The notes: generated from the sequence alone by a model not told the origin. A stretch of DNA of 64,000 nt from Tyto alba (GCF_018691265.1 NW_024881321.1:27893496-27957495), one strand, 5' to 3'; shown: positions 1 to 13,437, numbered from the stretch's first letter. Program-made: numbers and translations.

Positions 1-210
1 ATACTTGAAGAGCTTTTAGCCCATGAATGAGGTCTTCTATTTATCCACGGCAAAGTTTCAGTAAGGCAAGAACAGTTCAAGTTTCACCATCTCATTGATG
101 CATCCTAAACTTCACACTGGAAGGTCTGCTTTCAGACAGAAGGCTTAGCAGATGTTCACATTCAGTCATTAAAGCAAAAATTTCTACCAGGATGCCACAT
201 GTAGATCACA

Positions 211-254
211 CCTCCAACCCCCCCCACCCCCCCACCCCCCACCCCACCACCCCC
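211..254. repeat. C-rich (CCCCCA)n low-complexity tract
   Basis: Runs of C interrupted by single A residues for about 40 bp; a simple repeat in ABCC4 intron 1. The complementary strand is G-rich. Confidence 0.85.
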
Positions 255-3200
255 GGAATTCTCTGCTCTTAGAATAGAATTGAGACCAACCTATTTCACA
301 CAGCCTGCTAACAAGCAAACAAACCAAGCCCTTCCCTTGCCTGAAGGCTCAGTTAGAGTGCTGTAAGAGGACTGTTAAAGGAAGCTGGCAAATAAGGCAA
401 TGGCCTAAAGAACATCCCTGAAACCTAAACATAGCCATAAAGGAAGTTACAGTGGTATGTCTTTTGTCCAGAGATCAGCTAACACTGAGCTCTTCAAGGT
501 GGGGATAAAAAAAAAAATATCCCACAAAAGAGTAGAATTGGTTATGAACACAGAAACTGTGCAAACTGCATTATTCTTTATTAAAAATCAGCAAATAAAA
601 TTAAAGATGACCTAGAGAAATGGACTGAATATATAGACAGTGATGCAAATTACTCCTCTTATCCCAAGGATGGACATAAAATGGACTCACTACCAATTTA
701 TCACCTGAAGAGAGAAGCAACATGGTGGAGAGGAAAGACTTGCACCTCAATCCTACATTTCTCTATTTCCTTCTGAGGAATCTGGTCAATTTAAATACAA
801 ATAGGACCCCTCAGTCATTGTCTTCTCTTTCCCCAGGTACCTTCCTATTTGCTAAAAATTTTGAACAGTTATTTGGTTCTTACATATCACCTAATTTTAG
901 TCACTCTTTCAAAACACAGAGTTCACATGTTGCCTTTCAAAGAGCTTAGCCCAAATTTTTGCTAGCATGAACTACACATAAAAATGTGAGTATCTGGAAG
1001 AATCCTGAGTACCTTCTGTTCTGCTGGGAATGCCTCTGTTCTATCAAGGCGATTAGCTGATCAAAGACATCAGTCTGGAAAGAAGCCCAGAATTAGTCCC
1101 TACCACTGCCAGAATACTGATGTCACTAGGAATAAAGATTTAAAAATAAATTTTAAAAAAATCACTCTGTAACCTGGTGCAAACCCAAAAGATGGCCAAC
1201 TGCAAAACAGTAACTCGCTGCTCTGACCCCAAAAAGCCTTTCACCGCTACAGCAGTACCTTGGGCACTGATAAAAAAAGAAAGTGATTCATTTCTGAGCA
1301 AGCAGATACACAAAGACCACAATATAAACATTCACTTCCTGCATTTCCCTACTCCGGAGCCTTGACATTACACACCCTGTAACATTACAACACAGTGAAC
1401 CAGCCACAATTTACTTGGTTGTTCAGGAAAATGCGATTTTTACCAAATGTAATTACAGCAACTCCACCAGGATTTTAGAAAGCCTCTAAGGTCTGCAGAA
1501 AAAGCTAAGACAGTGTTTTCTTACCCTTGTAAGAGAAGTGAAACCTCAAGGGGAGGTCTCAAGTCATCCCCTTCTTCATGGAGACAGTGTGTAAGAGAAT
1601 CAGGCCCTGCTATCCAAAAGGCAGGGTTATTATGCAGTGACAATAGCCATGCTACCCTGTTTCATACATGAAATAAAATTTCCTAAATGACAAAGCTTTT
1701 ACATTACATTTGCTAGCATCCCAAAAGAACTTCCTTACAGCCAAAGAAGAAATACATTACAGATACGTATATTAAACTATTATCAGTGTCCAGCTCAACT
1801 GGTTCATTAACCCAGGGATGGGACTTGCTGTACCTCTGGATTTATGTCGTGTCCTGCTTGCAAATGATCAAAAAAGTACCATTCTTACACTGCAGAGCAG
1901 TCTTGCAGAGCTTGCCAGAAACCCATGCATATATTGCAAGTTCTTCATGAATGGAGAAAGCTTGTCAAAAAACATCAGCCAAGAAGCATTTGCAATTACA
2001 TTACAAAACCAATACTAATACAAAATATCCCAACATCAAAGGATGTGTCTGTCAGGGCCCTGGGTACACCCCCAGGCTTCAAGTGCCCTGGCCAGCCCCA
2101 CAACTGTTACACCATAGTCACTCACTAACAATGTATTATGGTACCTTCCCCTGTGCAAGTGCAAAATTTTGCTCTCACCAGTTTCGCAAAAGCCCTTGCT
2201 TTATCACCAGCCAAGTCAGAAAAATCAGACTACATGGACTACTTTTCTAAGCAGGAAAATCTTTCTTTGTTGTTCTCTATTTGTAATTATAGGCAGAAGT
2301 TTAACTTCTGTTTAACTTCTGGGTAATTCTACAGCACCCAGTCAAAGCCACATCTTGTACACTCTCACCAACTAATTCCTTAAGGAGGTGGTTTACAAAC
2401 TGCATTTTCTCCATTCCTCTTAAGCCTTTTTGTGTGTTACATCGCAAACATCATCTGTTTACACTCAATGTCCAGTTATTTTTCAACAGTTGCACAGGAG
2501 AGTCGTTGTTTACTCACATTTTTCCACAACACTAGGATTTCACCTCCTTGAGCAGCTTGCAAACACTACTTCAACTACTAAGCTGCAAAGTAACACATAT
2601 TTCTTTCTCTTTAATCACCTGCTTTGAAGCTGAGTTTTTCTGTAAAATAAATGGGGTTTCCTCAGGGGACCTTTTAATTATAAATCTATGTTGCTTATCC
2701 TCCGTGGCTTACGTCAGGTGTCTACCTGCTTAATTGTACTGTGCATTACCCACCTTCATGACTTGAAGTTCTACACCGGCAGTGCAAATCCAACACTGCT
2801 ATGTGCTTGCTCTCAGTACAGAGAAGCACTGCTGAGATGGGATGTACAGACAGAACACCACATACTGACAGTCTCCAGTGTTATTTTGTAAGAATTCATA
2901 AATATCATTGCAACAGTCTGTAGTCATCATGTGATTATTTTTTTCTACACCTATCTCTATTTCACATGCTCACCTGTTCTCTTCAGTAAGCTGCCTTTTC
3001 CCACTTCCCCTTACCAAGGCAGCCACCTAAGATTAATAAAGTAAACAGAGTAAGTTCTGATATTTCATCAGATTCCTTTCAACTGTTGTTTTGGTTGCAG
3101 CTTCCCTCCCTGGCTTACTGTGGCTTAAACAGTATAATTTCTCACTGCTTACAGTAGGAAAAAAATAGAAATACAATTAAATTACTTCAAAGCCATACTG

Positions 3201-4156
3201 ACTGAAAAACACCCTTCAGGTTTTGAGTTCCAGCGCCAGACTGTATTAACCTTTGATACTCAGCTTCATCTCATCTTCCAAGCTGTTGGTTTTTCACAGC
3301 ACAGTGTAAGCAGCTAAGTTGCTGAACATCCGCTTTCTGATGCTGAAAGTAACTCAACTGGTATTTGATTGTATTTATTGTGGGCTCTTTCTATGCTGTT
3401 CATCTATACTGCATCAGCCAGGTATGAACTATCTGATTACTCTAACATACTTCCTGATATCCCAGATGGCAAGAAGTACAAACAGGGTGAGGAAAGGGGA
3501 GCACAGGGAGGAAACATACTGCAGCTAACATTTTCTGCAAGGCGTCCAAGCAGGGAATGGAGGAATGGCATCACCTGCACCTGTGGCGTTCTAAAGACTA
3601 TCATTACAATATTGATTCCAAACCCAGCATGCACATGCCAAGAAGACTATCCTAAGATGTGATGCAGAGGTCTAAATATTATGCCTTATAACAATAAATT
3701 TTAGTACAAGCTATTTATTGAAGTAGGGTCTAAGTAATTACATAGAGCAAAGTGAAAAGAGTTCTTCAATTTCACAGAAAATAAATTGATTATCCAAACA
3801 AGTATCCAATCTCAGGTTAGTTACTACTGAAACAACTTGGTTGGAGTGGATAATTTCATCATCATTTAAAAAACACATCTAAAAACTGTGTCACAGCTAA
3901 CATACATGTTTAACAGAAGAAAGCAACCAACAACAACCAGAAAAAAAGGCTCAAACCCTGAAACCAATGTTATGCAGAAAGTCTAGTTGAGCACAATGGT
4001 CTTCGATTTCAGCTTCCAAAAGAAAATGCAAATGCTGAAACATAATGGTAGCAATTTCTGTATTAACTTCCTTTCTGACAAGTAATGGAAACAGGAAGAA
4101 TTAAAAACACCTGTGAGTTCACACTGGTATTACATGTGGTTAGGTGCCAGGGATAT

Positions 4157-4175
4157 AAAAAAAAAAAAAAAAAAA
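4157..4175. repeat. Poly(A) tract
   Basis: An uninterrupted run of 19 A. Shorter A runs follow at about 4305-4333 with G-rich spacers. No SINE-like body was recognised upstream. Confidence 0.85.
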
Positions 4176-6275
4176 TTAAAATAGACAATTGGTATTTTTA
4201 ACCTTCCACTCCCAAAAATCTAATTGTGTTATCTCCCTCCTCCACTCTGCTTAAGGCCTTGAAGAATTTTCTAGAAGTGGGGGGGGAAAAAATGATTTTG
4301 GGAAAAAAAAAAATGATTTTTTGAAAAAAAAAAACAAAACAACAACAGCACAACATACACCTAATTTTGATGTCTTGCAGGAATTAGAAGAGGGACGTTT
4401 TCTCTCATAAATGATACAGCATGCTTTACATAGGGCATGCCAAAGGCAAATACCCTCAGTGTTTCATTATATTCAAACAGTTCATATAATTGCATACCTG
4501 AGCACATATAGCAAATGCTAATATTCCAATAGCTTATACACACTTGCATAGTTGATATAATCTATTTAGCACTCTTTACCCACATATTGTAACTTCATCA
4601 GCTCATAAACAATGATTTTTTCAAACAGTATTTTCTTCTGTGTAAAACAAGCAAAACTTACAAATGAATGCCATAGCTCAAGAGACTGAATGATTCAAAT
4701 TTGACTACAAGATATTAAACATCTGACAAATGAACAAACAAGGCATTATCTTTAAAAAAAGTTTTATGTATGATACTCCGTCTTCTTTCAATCAGGAGAA
4801 AAAAAGAAGCAAGTGTGATTTCATTCTCTGGGTATTGAAAATGTTTTCTGTTGATCTATACTGAAGACGCTTACGTATTTGTCTAGAGTTTCTTACAGTA
4901 CCACAATCATTCTGCACCAATAAGTCAATAAATGAACTAAAAATTAGCTATCTCAGAGATCTTTATAAAGTGTCATCTGTTAGGAATCATCATCAATTTC
5001 AGGCACTGCCAATGGGAATTCACTAAGTATCAAGCAAGATCCCAGGCAAATCACAAAGCCTGATGCTGCCTGGTATTTTCATTGGTTACCTGAAGTAAAT
5101 GTAAAATCCTCACAGGCAAATCTATTCACCGACACAGTAAAGAATATGGGTCAGTTTTAACAGTGGGACTGCTGGACTCCAGCTGGAACTTTCAAGAAAG
5201 GCAATGATTTATGTTCCTAACTTCTTTCAATGCAAGGCAAGCCATGCTTTTGAGAGAGCCAAGTTACAGGACTAAAATGCAGGTGATACTTAGGCTTACC
5301 CAGAAGTCAGAGCCAAATCAGTCAGCAGCCCTCCCAATTCTAAGCTATGGGGTGAGAGAGGAGAAAGAAGTTAAGGAAGTGTGTAGTTACTTAAACTGCT
5401 ATGAGAGAGGTGCATGGCATGACTGCATTTGGCCAAACAGCTACACACTGTGCAGTCACCACTGAAAATCTTGGGACTTGCATGTCTGTGTTTACCCCAT
5501 TCGGTTCATGCTTAAATCTGAAGGTGAATATTGTTTTTACTCTTCACCCACTACACTCCAAGTCAGAGCCATGAAGACTTAGTGGTTGTCTTTTTCCCCT
5601 AAAGCGCATGCTTAGTAAGCCAAGAACAATGTTGTCAGACACCAACAGGTAACGATAAAGCAATTGTTTATTCCTTGGAATCATAACCATGCAGATACCT
5701 TGGGGCAAGTTTTCCGTTCATGTTTTAATGCTGTTGTTGTAATGGCAATTGCCACATGTCAAGTGATGATGTAAAAAGGCATCCTGCCTTAGGACACTGA
5801 TAGTGTCCAGCGCTCCAAAGGAGCCCAGAACTTGTCATAGTCACAGCAAGTCTGTGACAGATGACTAACTACTATTATTACTAAAAATAAATTATAAATA
5901 TATGAAATTTAGTAGGACTTTAATTTCTTTTACTTCTTTGAACAAAAACACTGGGTATCCTTTCCAGTGTGTTCCAGCGTGCCCTCCTTCTCATGTTGTT
6001 AACTGGACAAAACTTACCCAATCTTTTAAAAATTTAATCACAGCCCATGTTTTGCAACTTGCAGTGGATTCAATGCCTGAACAACAGTGTACAAAAATTC
6101 AACCGCTCTATAGCTAGAACATCTTTGATGATCAAGGGGGCAAAAGCTATAAGCAAATAAAAATACACCTGCTCCTTAATGAACATGCAAGCTCAAAGAT
6201 GGGTTGTTAGAAAAGAGAAGCACTCTTACCACGTACAGTTATTAATTTAATAATCCCCACACTCCCCACAGCATT

Positions 6276-6298
6276 AAAAAAAAAAAAAAAAAAAAAAA
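6276..6298. repeat. Poly(A) tract
   Basis: An uninterrupted run of 23 A within ABCC4 intron 1. No retroposed gene or SINE was recognised next to it. Confidence 0.85.
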
Positions 6299-8561
6299 TG
6301 ATGTGAAAAGTGCTATTCTCAGATACATAAAGCATGGAGTATTCAGCTTTTCAACTCAAAACACTTTCTACAACAGAATAGCTGTTTAAACATGAAAAAA
6401 ACTGGAAAACATGAAAACTGGATTGAATTATCTCTTCCTTGGACAGACCTAAAAAAGACAGCAAATCCTCCTATCTATCCTTCAAAGCCCTCATTCTCAC
6501 CAGTAAGCTGAGCCAGCAATAAAAAAAAAAAAAAAAGCATCATAGCTGAAGTACATCAGAAATACACCCGACCACTGCTAACTCTGTAACTGAACTACCA
6601 GCCAGAGCTTAAAAGAAGTTTGGTGAGTGTGGGAACTTGTGACTCTGAAGGACAGTAGCTACAGTGATATCTGTAACATCCAGAACAACAATGTGGGCTT
6701 TGAAAACCCTATGTTAATATAGATAACTCAGTGAGAAATATGGAAAACAAGAATATTCTGCAACTGCCCTGATCTTCATACTTCAGTCATAAATAGTTTT
6801 TTATTCTTGCAACATCCCAACTAACATTACATAAGGGATGCATTATAAAAATAATATTCACACACAATCCAGATGCTCCTCTTTCCCATGAATGTACTAC
6901 AAGAGTGTTTAACGTTCATCAAGCTCATACTTGTCAAAGTCACAACCCAAAAGCAAGAAGACAAGCTTTGAACAATGGGAGAAGAATGCGTCTTCAGCCT
7001 ACACACTCATTACTTAGTTTTATAATTCAGTGAAAACATGACTTCTTTTCTCCTGTGAGTTTGATCCTGCTTCTGCCAGGCAATAATTTTAGCTTTTCTG
7101 TTGCATCACTGACAACAAATGAGAAAGTGCTTCCTTACAATGGCAAAATTGCACTTTTGGAGCAAAATATAAAAATAAGAAGGATCCTTGCCCAGCTACC
7201 TGCAGTGCCCTACTTTCTACTCCCACTGACAGCAAACAGCCAGTACCTGGGATTTGGAGAGCAGAGCAGGCACACTTAAGCAACCACATGTTGGTGGTTG
7301 CCACTACTCCCAGGACAGCCCTCCTCAAACACTGTTCTTCCACCTCTCCAGCTGAAAACATCTCAGAATATCCTGTGTGAGACAGCAGTTAAAATGAAGC
7401 AGTGCCGAAGCAGTATTCACACAGCTGTCTGTCAGATGCTTAATGCTTTGTAGAAAGGAAAAACAATTCTTAAAACTACCCTTAAAGTTAGCTTTACAGC
7501 TAATGAAGGGTGTTTTAACACTTTCTTGGTTTTATGTAAAACAGTGTTAATTTGCAAAAAGAGACAGTCTCTGCTTGCTCAATTTAAGCCACTGCAGCCA
7601 TCATTTCAGCTGAAATTTTCACTAAGAAAACGTTAATGCTTTCTGACTAGTATAGATGGGTATCTCTCAAAATCACATGCAGCACAGGTAAGAGAAGAGA
7701 CTTTAAGAGGGTATTTCCATTGCTGTGAGTTATAGTGCTATGAAAACCTGAAAAACAGTACATGGGGCAACTTCTAAAGCTTTTCATACCCCATTAAACC
7801 CTTTTTCAAAGCACAAGCTCTATAGGTGTACACTGCCGTCTGACTGCAAAGCATGAAGTCCCAGTCGATCTCTGGACTTTCAGCAGGCCTTTCATCCCAC
7901 AAGCACAGATTTCCACGGGCTCCACCCTTTGCACAACCTACAAATGTGTTTGGGGTAAAAGGAACCTTTCAGGTGCTTGCCTAAAACTTGGGAAATTTAG
8001 GGTACTTCATTGTTGCTGACGAACGATGCACTGCAATACATGGAGATTGATACAAAAGGCCTAAAAAAAGGATGACAGAAGCAGTCAGAAAACTAGCTAC
8101 AAGCACTGCACACTTCCTTTTTCACATCTAGCTGGGTTGTTTTTGGCAGAACTACCAGTAACACCACAAGATCCCGGTAAGGGAAAGGGAACAGACCAGA
8201 AGCAGCCCTGGAATGCTACGTGGCCAGCCGAGGTTCATCCCATTCTGTCTGGATTTCCTACCAAAGCTGTTTCCAACATGGGTACCCCTGGTGTCAAAAA
8301 AAAATTACAAGTCAAAATACTGAACACAGGGAGCTTTACGCAAACACACCATGTTTTGGGTTTCTTGTTTTCCTTCTTTTTTCTTTCTTTCTGCACAGAG
8401 TACCTCTGAGGACATATCCCTAACTGAAAATTTGTTTAGCTGAACTTTGTCAGAGCTTTTAAAATCCCCCCCTACCTTCCAAAAGGGATTTCTGCACCTG
8501 TTCAGAGTTGCTTCTAGAATCAACCAGATTTTTACTCGTGTTTCAGAGGCTTTCAAAGGAG

Positions 8562-8585
8562 AAAAAAAAAAAAAAAAAAAAAAAA
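8562..8585. repeat. Poly(A) tract
   Basis: A run of 24 A in ABCC4 intron 1, about 500 bp from the CpG island. The short frames that cross it on either strand encode Lys or Phe runs and are not genic. Confidence 0.85.
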
Positions 8586-8835
8586 GAGCCTCACCTGCCA
8601 TGCTCCCTCTTCGTTCCCCTTCCTCCCCCACATAACCCAGCATGTGTGCTGAGGCTACAGTAGGTGAAGCAGGAGAAGCGCTACCTCTCTTCCAAAGGGA
8701 AACTGCCAAGGCAGACAAGCTCGATGCTCTCCCCTTTCATTTTGCATGTCTTTTCCTACTGTATTTCAAACAACTAAACTGTTGGACTGTAACGCCTCAC
8801 TGCATGGGTATACATATAATTTGAGTAATTACATG

Positions 8836-8854
8836 TAGATAGATAGATAGATAT
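8836..8854. repeat. (TAGA)n microsatellite
   Basis: About four and a half tandem copies of the tetranucleotide TAGA. Confidence 0.85.
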
Positions 8855-8969
8855 ACCCACGCCAAGATCCCCACTAATAAGGACAAACTTTGGGCTAGCA
8901 GTCATCTGGTCCCATAAAGGTTTGCGGTGACACGGTAACACCCGTGTCTTTGCTCTGTGACACCCTAAG

Positions 8970-8993
8970 CCCCCCCCCCCCCCCCCCCCCCCC
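8970..8993. repeat. Poly(C) tract at edge of CpG island
   Basis: A run of 24 consecutive C, immediately left of the ABCC4 CpG island. The minus (ABCC4-coding) strand carries poly(G), which could form G-quadruplex structure in the transcript or DNA. Length in an assembly is error-prone for such runs. Confidence 0.85.
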
Positions 8994-9049
8994 AGCCTCC
9001 TGCAGCTGAAGCGCGGATGGGAGCAGCCAGGCTGCTACTGCTGCCCTGC

Positions 9050-10170
9050 CGCCCCCTTCCACCGGCAACCTCCCACGCGGCTACGCGGGTTCAGAAACCA
9101 CCCAATTCACGACGGGGGAAAGCCCCACGCCGAAAGCAAAGATGAGCAAGCCTTGCCCAGATGAGCAATCCCTGGCCGCGATCCGTTATGCAAGCGGGGA
9201 AGTCAAACAGCGCCGGGGAGCAGCCCGGGACCCGGTCGCGGGCCGAGGAGGCTCAAGACGTTCCCGCCCTCCCCGCCAGCGACCGAAGGACTCAAACCTG
9301 CGCTGGAAGGGGGCGGGCGGGCCCCAGACCGCGGCCCCGGGTAACCGCCCGGCCGCGGGTTCACCTCGGGACACCTCGGCCCCGCCGCGCCGCGCTCCCC
9401 GCCGCCACCTGCCCGCGAGGGGCTGCCCCGGCCGGCGCTTCCCTTCCACCCCGCCCGCCGCCGGGGCGCCCGGACCCGCCCGGCAGCCGCGCTGAAGGGC
9501 GAGCCGGGCCGCCGCCGCCTCAGCCCGGGGCTCGGCACCCCGCCTCCCACCGCCGGCCGGGCCCCGCAGCCGAGGGCGAGGGGCGCTAACCCAGCCGGCG
9601 GGCGCCGCGGGGCCGCCCCTCCCGCCCCCTCCCCCGGCCGGGCGCTCACCAGAAGAAGAGCCGGGAGCAGAGGTTGGCATCCCGCAGCGGGTTGGGCTTC
9701 TCCTCGCGGGGCACCGCTTCCATAGCGCCCGGCGGCGGCGCAGGACCCGAGGCCACCTCCCCACCACCGCAGCAGCAGCCACCGCCGCTTTGCCGCCGGC
9801 CGGCGCAGTTTCCGGGAGAGCCGGCACCCCCCCCCCCGCCCCTCGTCCCTCCCTCCCGCCGCAGGACGCCGCCTCCTGCCGGCCCGGCTCCCCCGCGGCG
9901 CCCGCCCCGCCGCGCAGGCTGAGGCGCCGGGCGGCCCCGGAGGGCCGGGGCGGGGCGGGAGCCGCCCCTCAGCCGCGCCGCCCCCGGCTGGGCCGAGGGG
10001 CCGTCCGGCGCCGCTGCCGTGGCCCCCGCGGGAGGGAAGCGGCGCCGCCCCGCTGCGAGGGGCCGTTGGTCACCTCAGCGCCGGCCCGGGGGTGCCGCTG
10101 CTCCCCTCCCCCTGGTTTCTGGCTGTCTGTGCGCCCCGCGCTGAGGAAATGCATCTCCTCGGCGCGCAGG
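9050..10170. promoter_or_regulatory. CpG island, ABCC4 promoter
   Basis: About 1.1 kb of very GC-rich, CpG-dense DNA surrounds the ABCC4 start codon, unlike the AT-rich flanks. It includes GGGCGGGG-type Sp1/KLF boxes, for example at about 9946-9959. No TATA box is evident near the start, which fits a CpG-island promoter with dispersed starts. It extends about 450 bp upstream of the ATG (10170 side) and about 600 bp into intron 1. Long open frames on both strands here come from the low stop-codon frequency of GC-rich DNA, not from genes. Whether it also fires rightward toward CLDN10 cannot be told from sequence. Confidence 0.85.
9650..9723 (-). CDS. ABCC4: ABCC4 (MRP4) first coding exon
   Basis: ABCC4 is a plasma-membrane ABC transporter of subfamily C that exports cyclic nucleotides, urate, prostanoids, conjugated steroids and drugs. 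Only its first coding exon lies here: ATG at 9723-9721, reading leftward for 24 full codons plus 2 nt. The peptide begins MEAVPREE, then KPNPLRDANLCSRLFFW, which matches the known N-terminus of vertebrate MRP4 (KPNPL-DANLCSR-FFW) in sequence and in length. The donor is CTG/GTGAGC, so the Trp codon is split, as in the human gene. The start has G at -3 and G at +4. This segment precedes the membrane domains, so no ABC motif is expected in it. The exon sits inside a CpG island. The remaining exons lie outside the window to the left. Confidence 0.93.
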
Positions 10171-10195
10171 GCGCCGAGCAAAGGCTCCACTCGCG

Positions 10196-10250
10196 TTTTT
10201 TTTGTTTTGTTTTGGTTTGTTTTGGTTTGTTTGGGCGGGGGGGGGGGGGT
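10196..10250. repeat. T/G-rich low-complexity tract with poly(G)
   Basis: Repeats of TTTTG and TTTGG are followed by a run of at least 10 G. It lies at the upstream edge of the ABCC4 promoter CpG island. Confidence 0.8.
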
Positions 10251-10373
10251 TGGTTGTGGGGTTTTTTTGACAGAAAAACGTGTCGCGAAAGTTAGGGGCA
10301 AGCCCAGCCGAACGGGACCAAACGGAACACTTGCTGTCACCTCTCCTTCCCAGATGTTGCAGATACCTCTATT

Positions 10374-10407
10374 AAAAAAAAAAAAAAAAAATTAAAAAAA
10401 AAAAAAT
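10374..10407. repeat. A-rich tract
   Basis: Two A runs separated by ATT, spanning about 34 bp, just beyond the CpG island. No transposon body was recognised to its left. Confidence 0.8.
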
Positions 10408-10724
10408 CCCCAAAAAATCCCACTCTTCCTCGTTTCACAATGTTTAGGAGAGATGGCCGGTAAAAAGTAAACTAGCTATTTGATTCCAGGAGACGGTACA
10501 TCGCAGAAATCCTTGAAGTGATTCCCAGAAGTTCAGGAAGTGATCGCCATACTCCTCCCCAGCACTGTCACTGTGGCCTGCGCAGGGAGTATGAGCAGAG
10601 GAAACTGCAAGAGACCGAAGAAAATAGGAATGCGGGACATGTATCTGAAGTAACTAAAGAACAAATAAGCTCCGTGAAAAAATAGTTGGCAGAATGGGTC
10701 CCTGCCATGCTGTTATTTCTCTGC

Positions 10725-11130
10725 AGTTTCAGACCCTCAGGTCCCTTTCTGCCAAGCTGATTTCCAGCTGGGCAGCCCCTCAGCCTGTACTGGTGCCTGG
10801 GGTTGTTCCTCCTTGGGCAAAGGACTCTGTGCTTCCCTTTTTTGAACTTTAAGAGGTTCCTGTCAGCCCATTTCTCCAGCCTGATGAGGTCCTTCTGGAC
10901 GGCAGCACAACCTTCTGCTGTATCAACCTCTCCTCCCACTTCTGTATCATCAGCAAACTTGCTGAGGGTGCCCTCTGCCCCATCATCCAGATCATTCGTG
11001 AAGATGTTTGATAGTTTTGGACCCAGTGTTGACCGCGATGTACACCGCTAGTTACCGACCTCCAACTAGACTTTGTACAACTAATCAGAACCCTGATCTC
11101 CAAGAATCCTTCCCACTGCAGCTGAGCCAG
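10725..11130 (-). mobile_element. CR1 LINE fragment (reverse transcriptase C-terminal part)
   Basis: Read on the minus strand, this encodes broken pieces of a CR1 non-LTR retrotransposon ORF2. They include the stretch around DTAEG, LIRLEKWADRNLLKF and VLCPRRNNPRHQYRLRG, close to the standard CR1 motifs (AADTKLGG, LDRLEKWA, RNNPRHQY) found in sauropsid genomes. The preceding part (11050-10940) carries the SVLGP-like and NDLDDG-like region in shifted frames. Several frameshifts and stops are present, so the copy is dead. It lacks both the 5' end and the 3' terminal repeat. A plus-strand frame in the same place is only its shadow. Confidence 0.78.
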
Positions 11131-13437
11131 CTGCAAGTCAGGCACCGTTCTTACATTCTGTGTATTCATCTCATGCCCCCAGTAGCAACCAGCCCTATCT
11201 CTTCCCACTAAAATGCATTGCCTCTGAAGCAATTAACAGGGCTGGCATCTGATTTCAGTTAGAGTCATCAGAGTTGACACACTGAGATAAAAGAGGGGTA
11301 GGGTCTCGGTTACACTGTATTACTGAAGAAACAGCATCAGTTCAAGCTTGCAAGAATGTCATAATAACTGTAAGTCAGACAAATCAAGCTTAAGCTTGCT
11401 GTAAGTGAACACTGACAGGGCTGGTAACAGCATGCGCTGCTCGAGCGTAGACAATGTGCCACAGAATTTTGCAAGCAATAAGCAGTACACTTGTCAACAA
11501 CTGCCTGTAGATCCTTCCAGATTAAAACAAGTGAAAAAGTTTATGGAAATGGTGCAGTTGTTTGAAAGGACAGGCTTTAATGAAATAGTGCTTATGCATT
11601 CCAGAACCCAAATTTAAATCATCTCCCACAATATATGAAGAAAAGTTCTGCCCATCAGCAAAAACTATCAGGTTTAGATTTCTCTGAAGCAAATTTGTCT
11701 AACTAGATACTCATAAAATAATTAAAAGGTATGACAGCCCAATGCAAGTCCCAAAAGGTCAATAAACTTTCGGTCAGGCAGTGGAAGACAGGAATATGTA
11801 AACTTTACAACTGACTTCTGTTCGTGAAGCATTACCTTTGTGAAGTATATGTGCCATGACAGATTATCCAAACATTTCTTAGTTTGGGCAAGGAAATAGA
11901 ATACTGGTAATGAAAAAGTAATTAATTTTAAGAAAACAGTTAAAAGTAGTCAAGTAAAATATTAAATTAACATTTTCCAATATTATTGTAATGGTAGGAA
12001 AAGGACAAAGAACAAATCTTAAGTACGTTTGTCCTTTGCCAGTGCTATTGGTGACAAATGCTGACACTACATAATTTTAAAATAAATGCTGGTGTTTATA
12101 TCTAAGTCCAAAACAAAACACTCTACAAAGTTTTGGAGAAGGGAAAACTGAAAGGGAAGGGGAAAATGAAATTCAACCAAAAAAAGAATATCCTGAAAGC
12201 CAACGTAATCCATAACTCTATCTGTCAAGTGTGTGAGTAATCATTAGAAACTAAAGCAGTAATAAAGAAGTGTGAAGCAATTAGCAACAGAGATGCTCAG
12301 AAGAATCTGAGACTGAACGTGGAGAGGAAAGGGAAGGGAAAATAGCACTGTAGTGAAATTAATAATCTTTCTATTTTAGGAGAAAACAAAAGCAACTGCT
12401 AATTTATCCATTGAATATTTTGCTATGACAACAGTGTATTCACAGCACAGAAAGAGCAAGATATATAACAAACTAATGAAAGTGAAGTTTAGACAATCTG
12501 CAATATGGATAGCAGTCTAGTGAAGCCAACTTCTCAAAAAGGGTAATGGCCAAATTAAGCCAGCGGCATCTGAATTAAACCCATTGTGTACATACATTGT
12601 GCTAGGGAAATCAATTGGATGATCACAGAGGATGTCACAAACATGCAAACACACAAGATTCCCTATTTATTCACTGCACAAGACAATAGTCACTATATAA
12701 GCATCTGTATGATGTGTGGCCTTAAGCCTTCTTTGCTCTACTTTCTTCTCATTATGAATACAGTCAGACTGACAAATTTCTTCATGTACATTTTCTATGG
12801 CAGTTATCACTAGAGTACAAGGAGTTCACAAACGTCAGCTTTTCTCAAAACTCCTAGAAGATAATTGGGCAGTTTCAACTGAATTCCAGACGGTGAATAA
12901 AAGCATGTGGATCTTAAGGTGAAATACAACCATCAGTCCCAATTATGCAATAGGAACCTAAAGCTTAGTCTTTCAGAGGGTGTAGTACTATCACCGTTCC
13001 CTTTCAGGCAAATGGCCATTGATTTCTGGGCTGAACAGTTTCTCCATATCATGCCCCAGAGCCTCGAGACAGGTACCTAGAAAACCAAGAAGACGTGCAT
13101 GAGTGTGTCTGAAAAGTCTGGATAAAAGATTTGCTGAGCACTTTGTGGTATCTCTGAGGCAGTACTAGGGACAGAATCAGATTCAAAGCTGTTTGAAACA
13201 CATCAGAGGTGGTTTCCCAAAGACAAGCTATGACAGCAGAATGAGGAGGCTTTGCAACAGTACACTGTTTGGATTTAATGTTTTTGATTGAAGCCAGGCA
13301 GAAAGGCGGACCGTATGTCTGCCTGATAAACCGAACAGGCAGCCTTGTTTCCCGCCATGCCACGGGCAAGAAAGCAAGCTGTCCCTCTGGCTGTGAGCCC
13401 AGCTTGTCGCTATCCAGTGGCCCGACTCATCATCTTA

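Larger units (their letters stand above)
1..9649 (-). other. ABCC4: ABCC4 intron 1 (partial, to window edge)
   Basis: This is the sequence downstream (on the minus strand) of the donor site of ABCC4 coding exon 1. The intron begins at 9649 with GTGAGC and runs off the left edge. I looked for the next exon, which in other vertebrates encodes the linker before the first membrane domain (around the LNPLF and KRRLEEDD motifs), and did not find it. Intron 1 of this gene is long in other species, so this is expected. Contents are AT-rich unique-looking sequence with homopolymer A tracts, a C-rich tract near the left edge and a TAGA microsatellite. I see no other gene in it. Confidence 0.75.

Noticed and set aside
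1..9649. Search for ABCC4 exon 2 and later exons
   Set aside because: No minus-strand segment resembling the expected linker or membrane-domain sequence was found.
9186..9827. 213-codon minus frame across the ABCC4 CpG island
   Set aside because: It is in another frame than the true ABCC4 exon and is open only because GC-rich DNA has few stops.
9142..10395. Several plus-strand Pro/Arg/Ala-rich frames in the CpG island
   Set aside because: No recognised similarity; they are typical artefacts of GC-rich promoter DNA.
13049..13369. 106-codon minus frame
   Set aside because: No splice sites, no similarity, and it lies beyond the apparent end of the putative gene.
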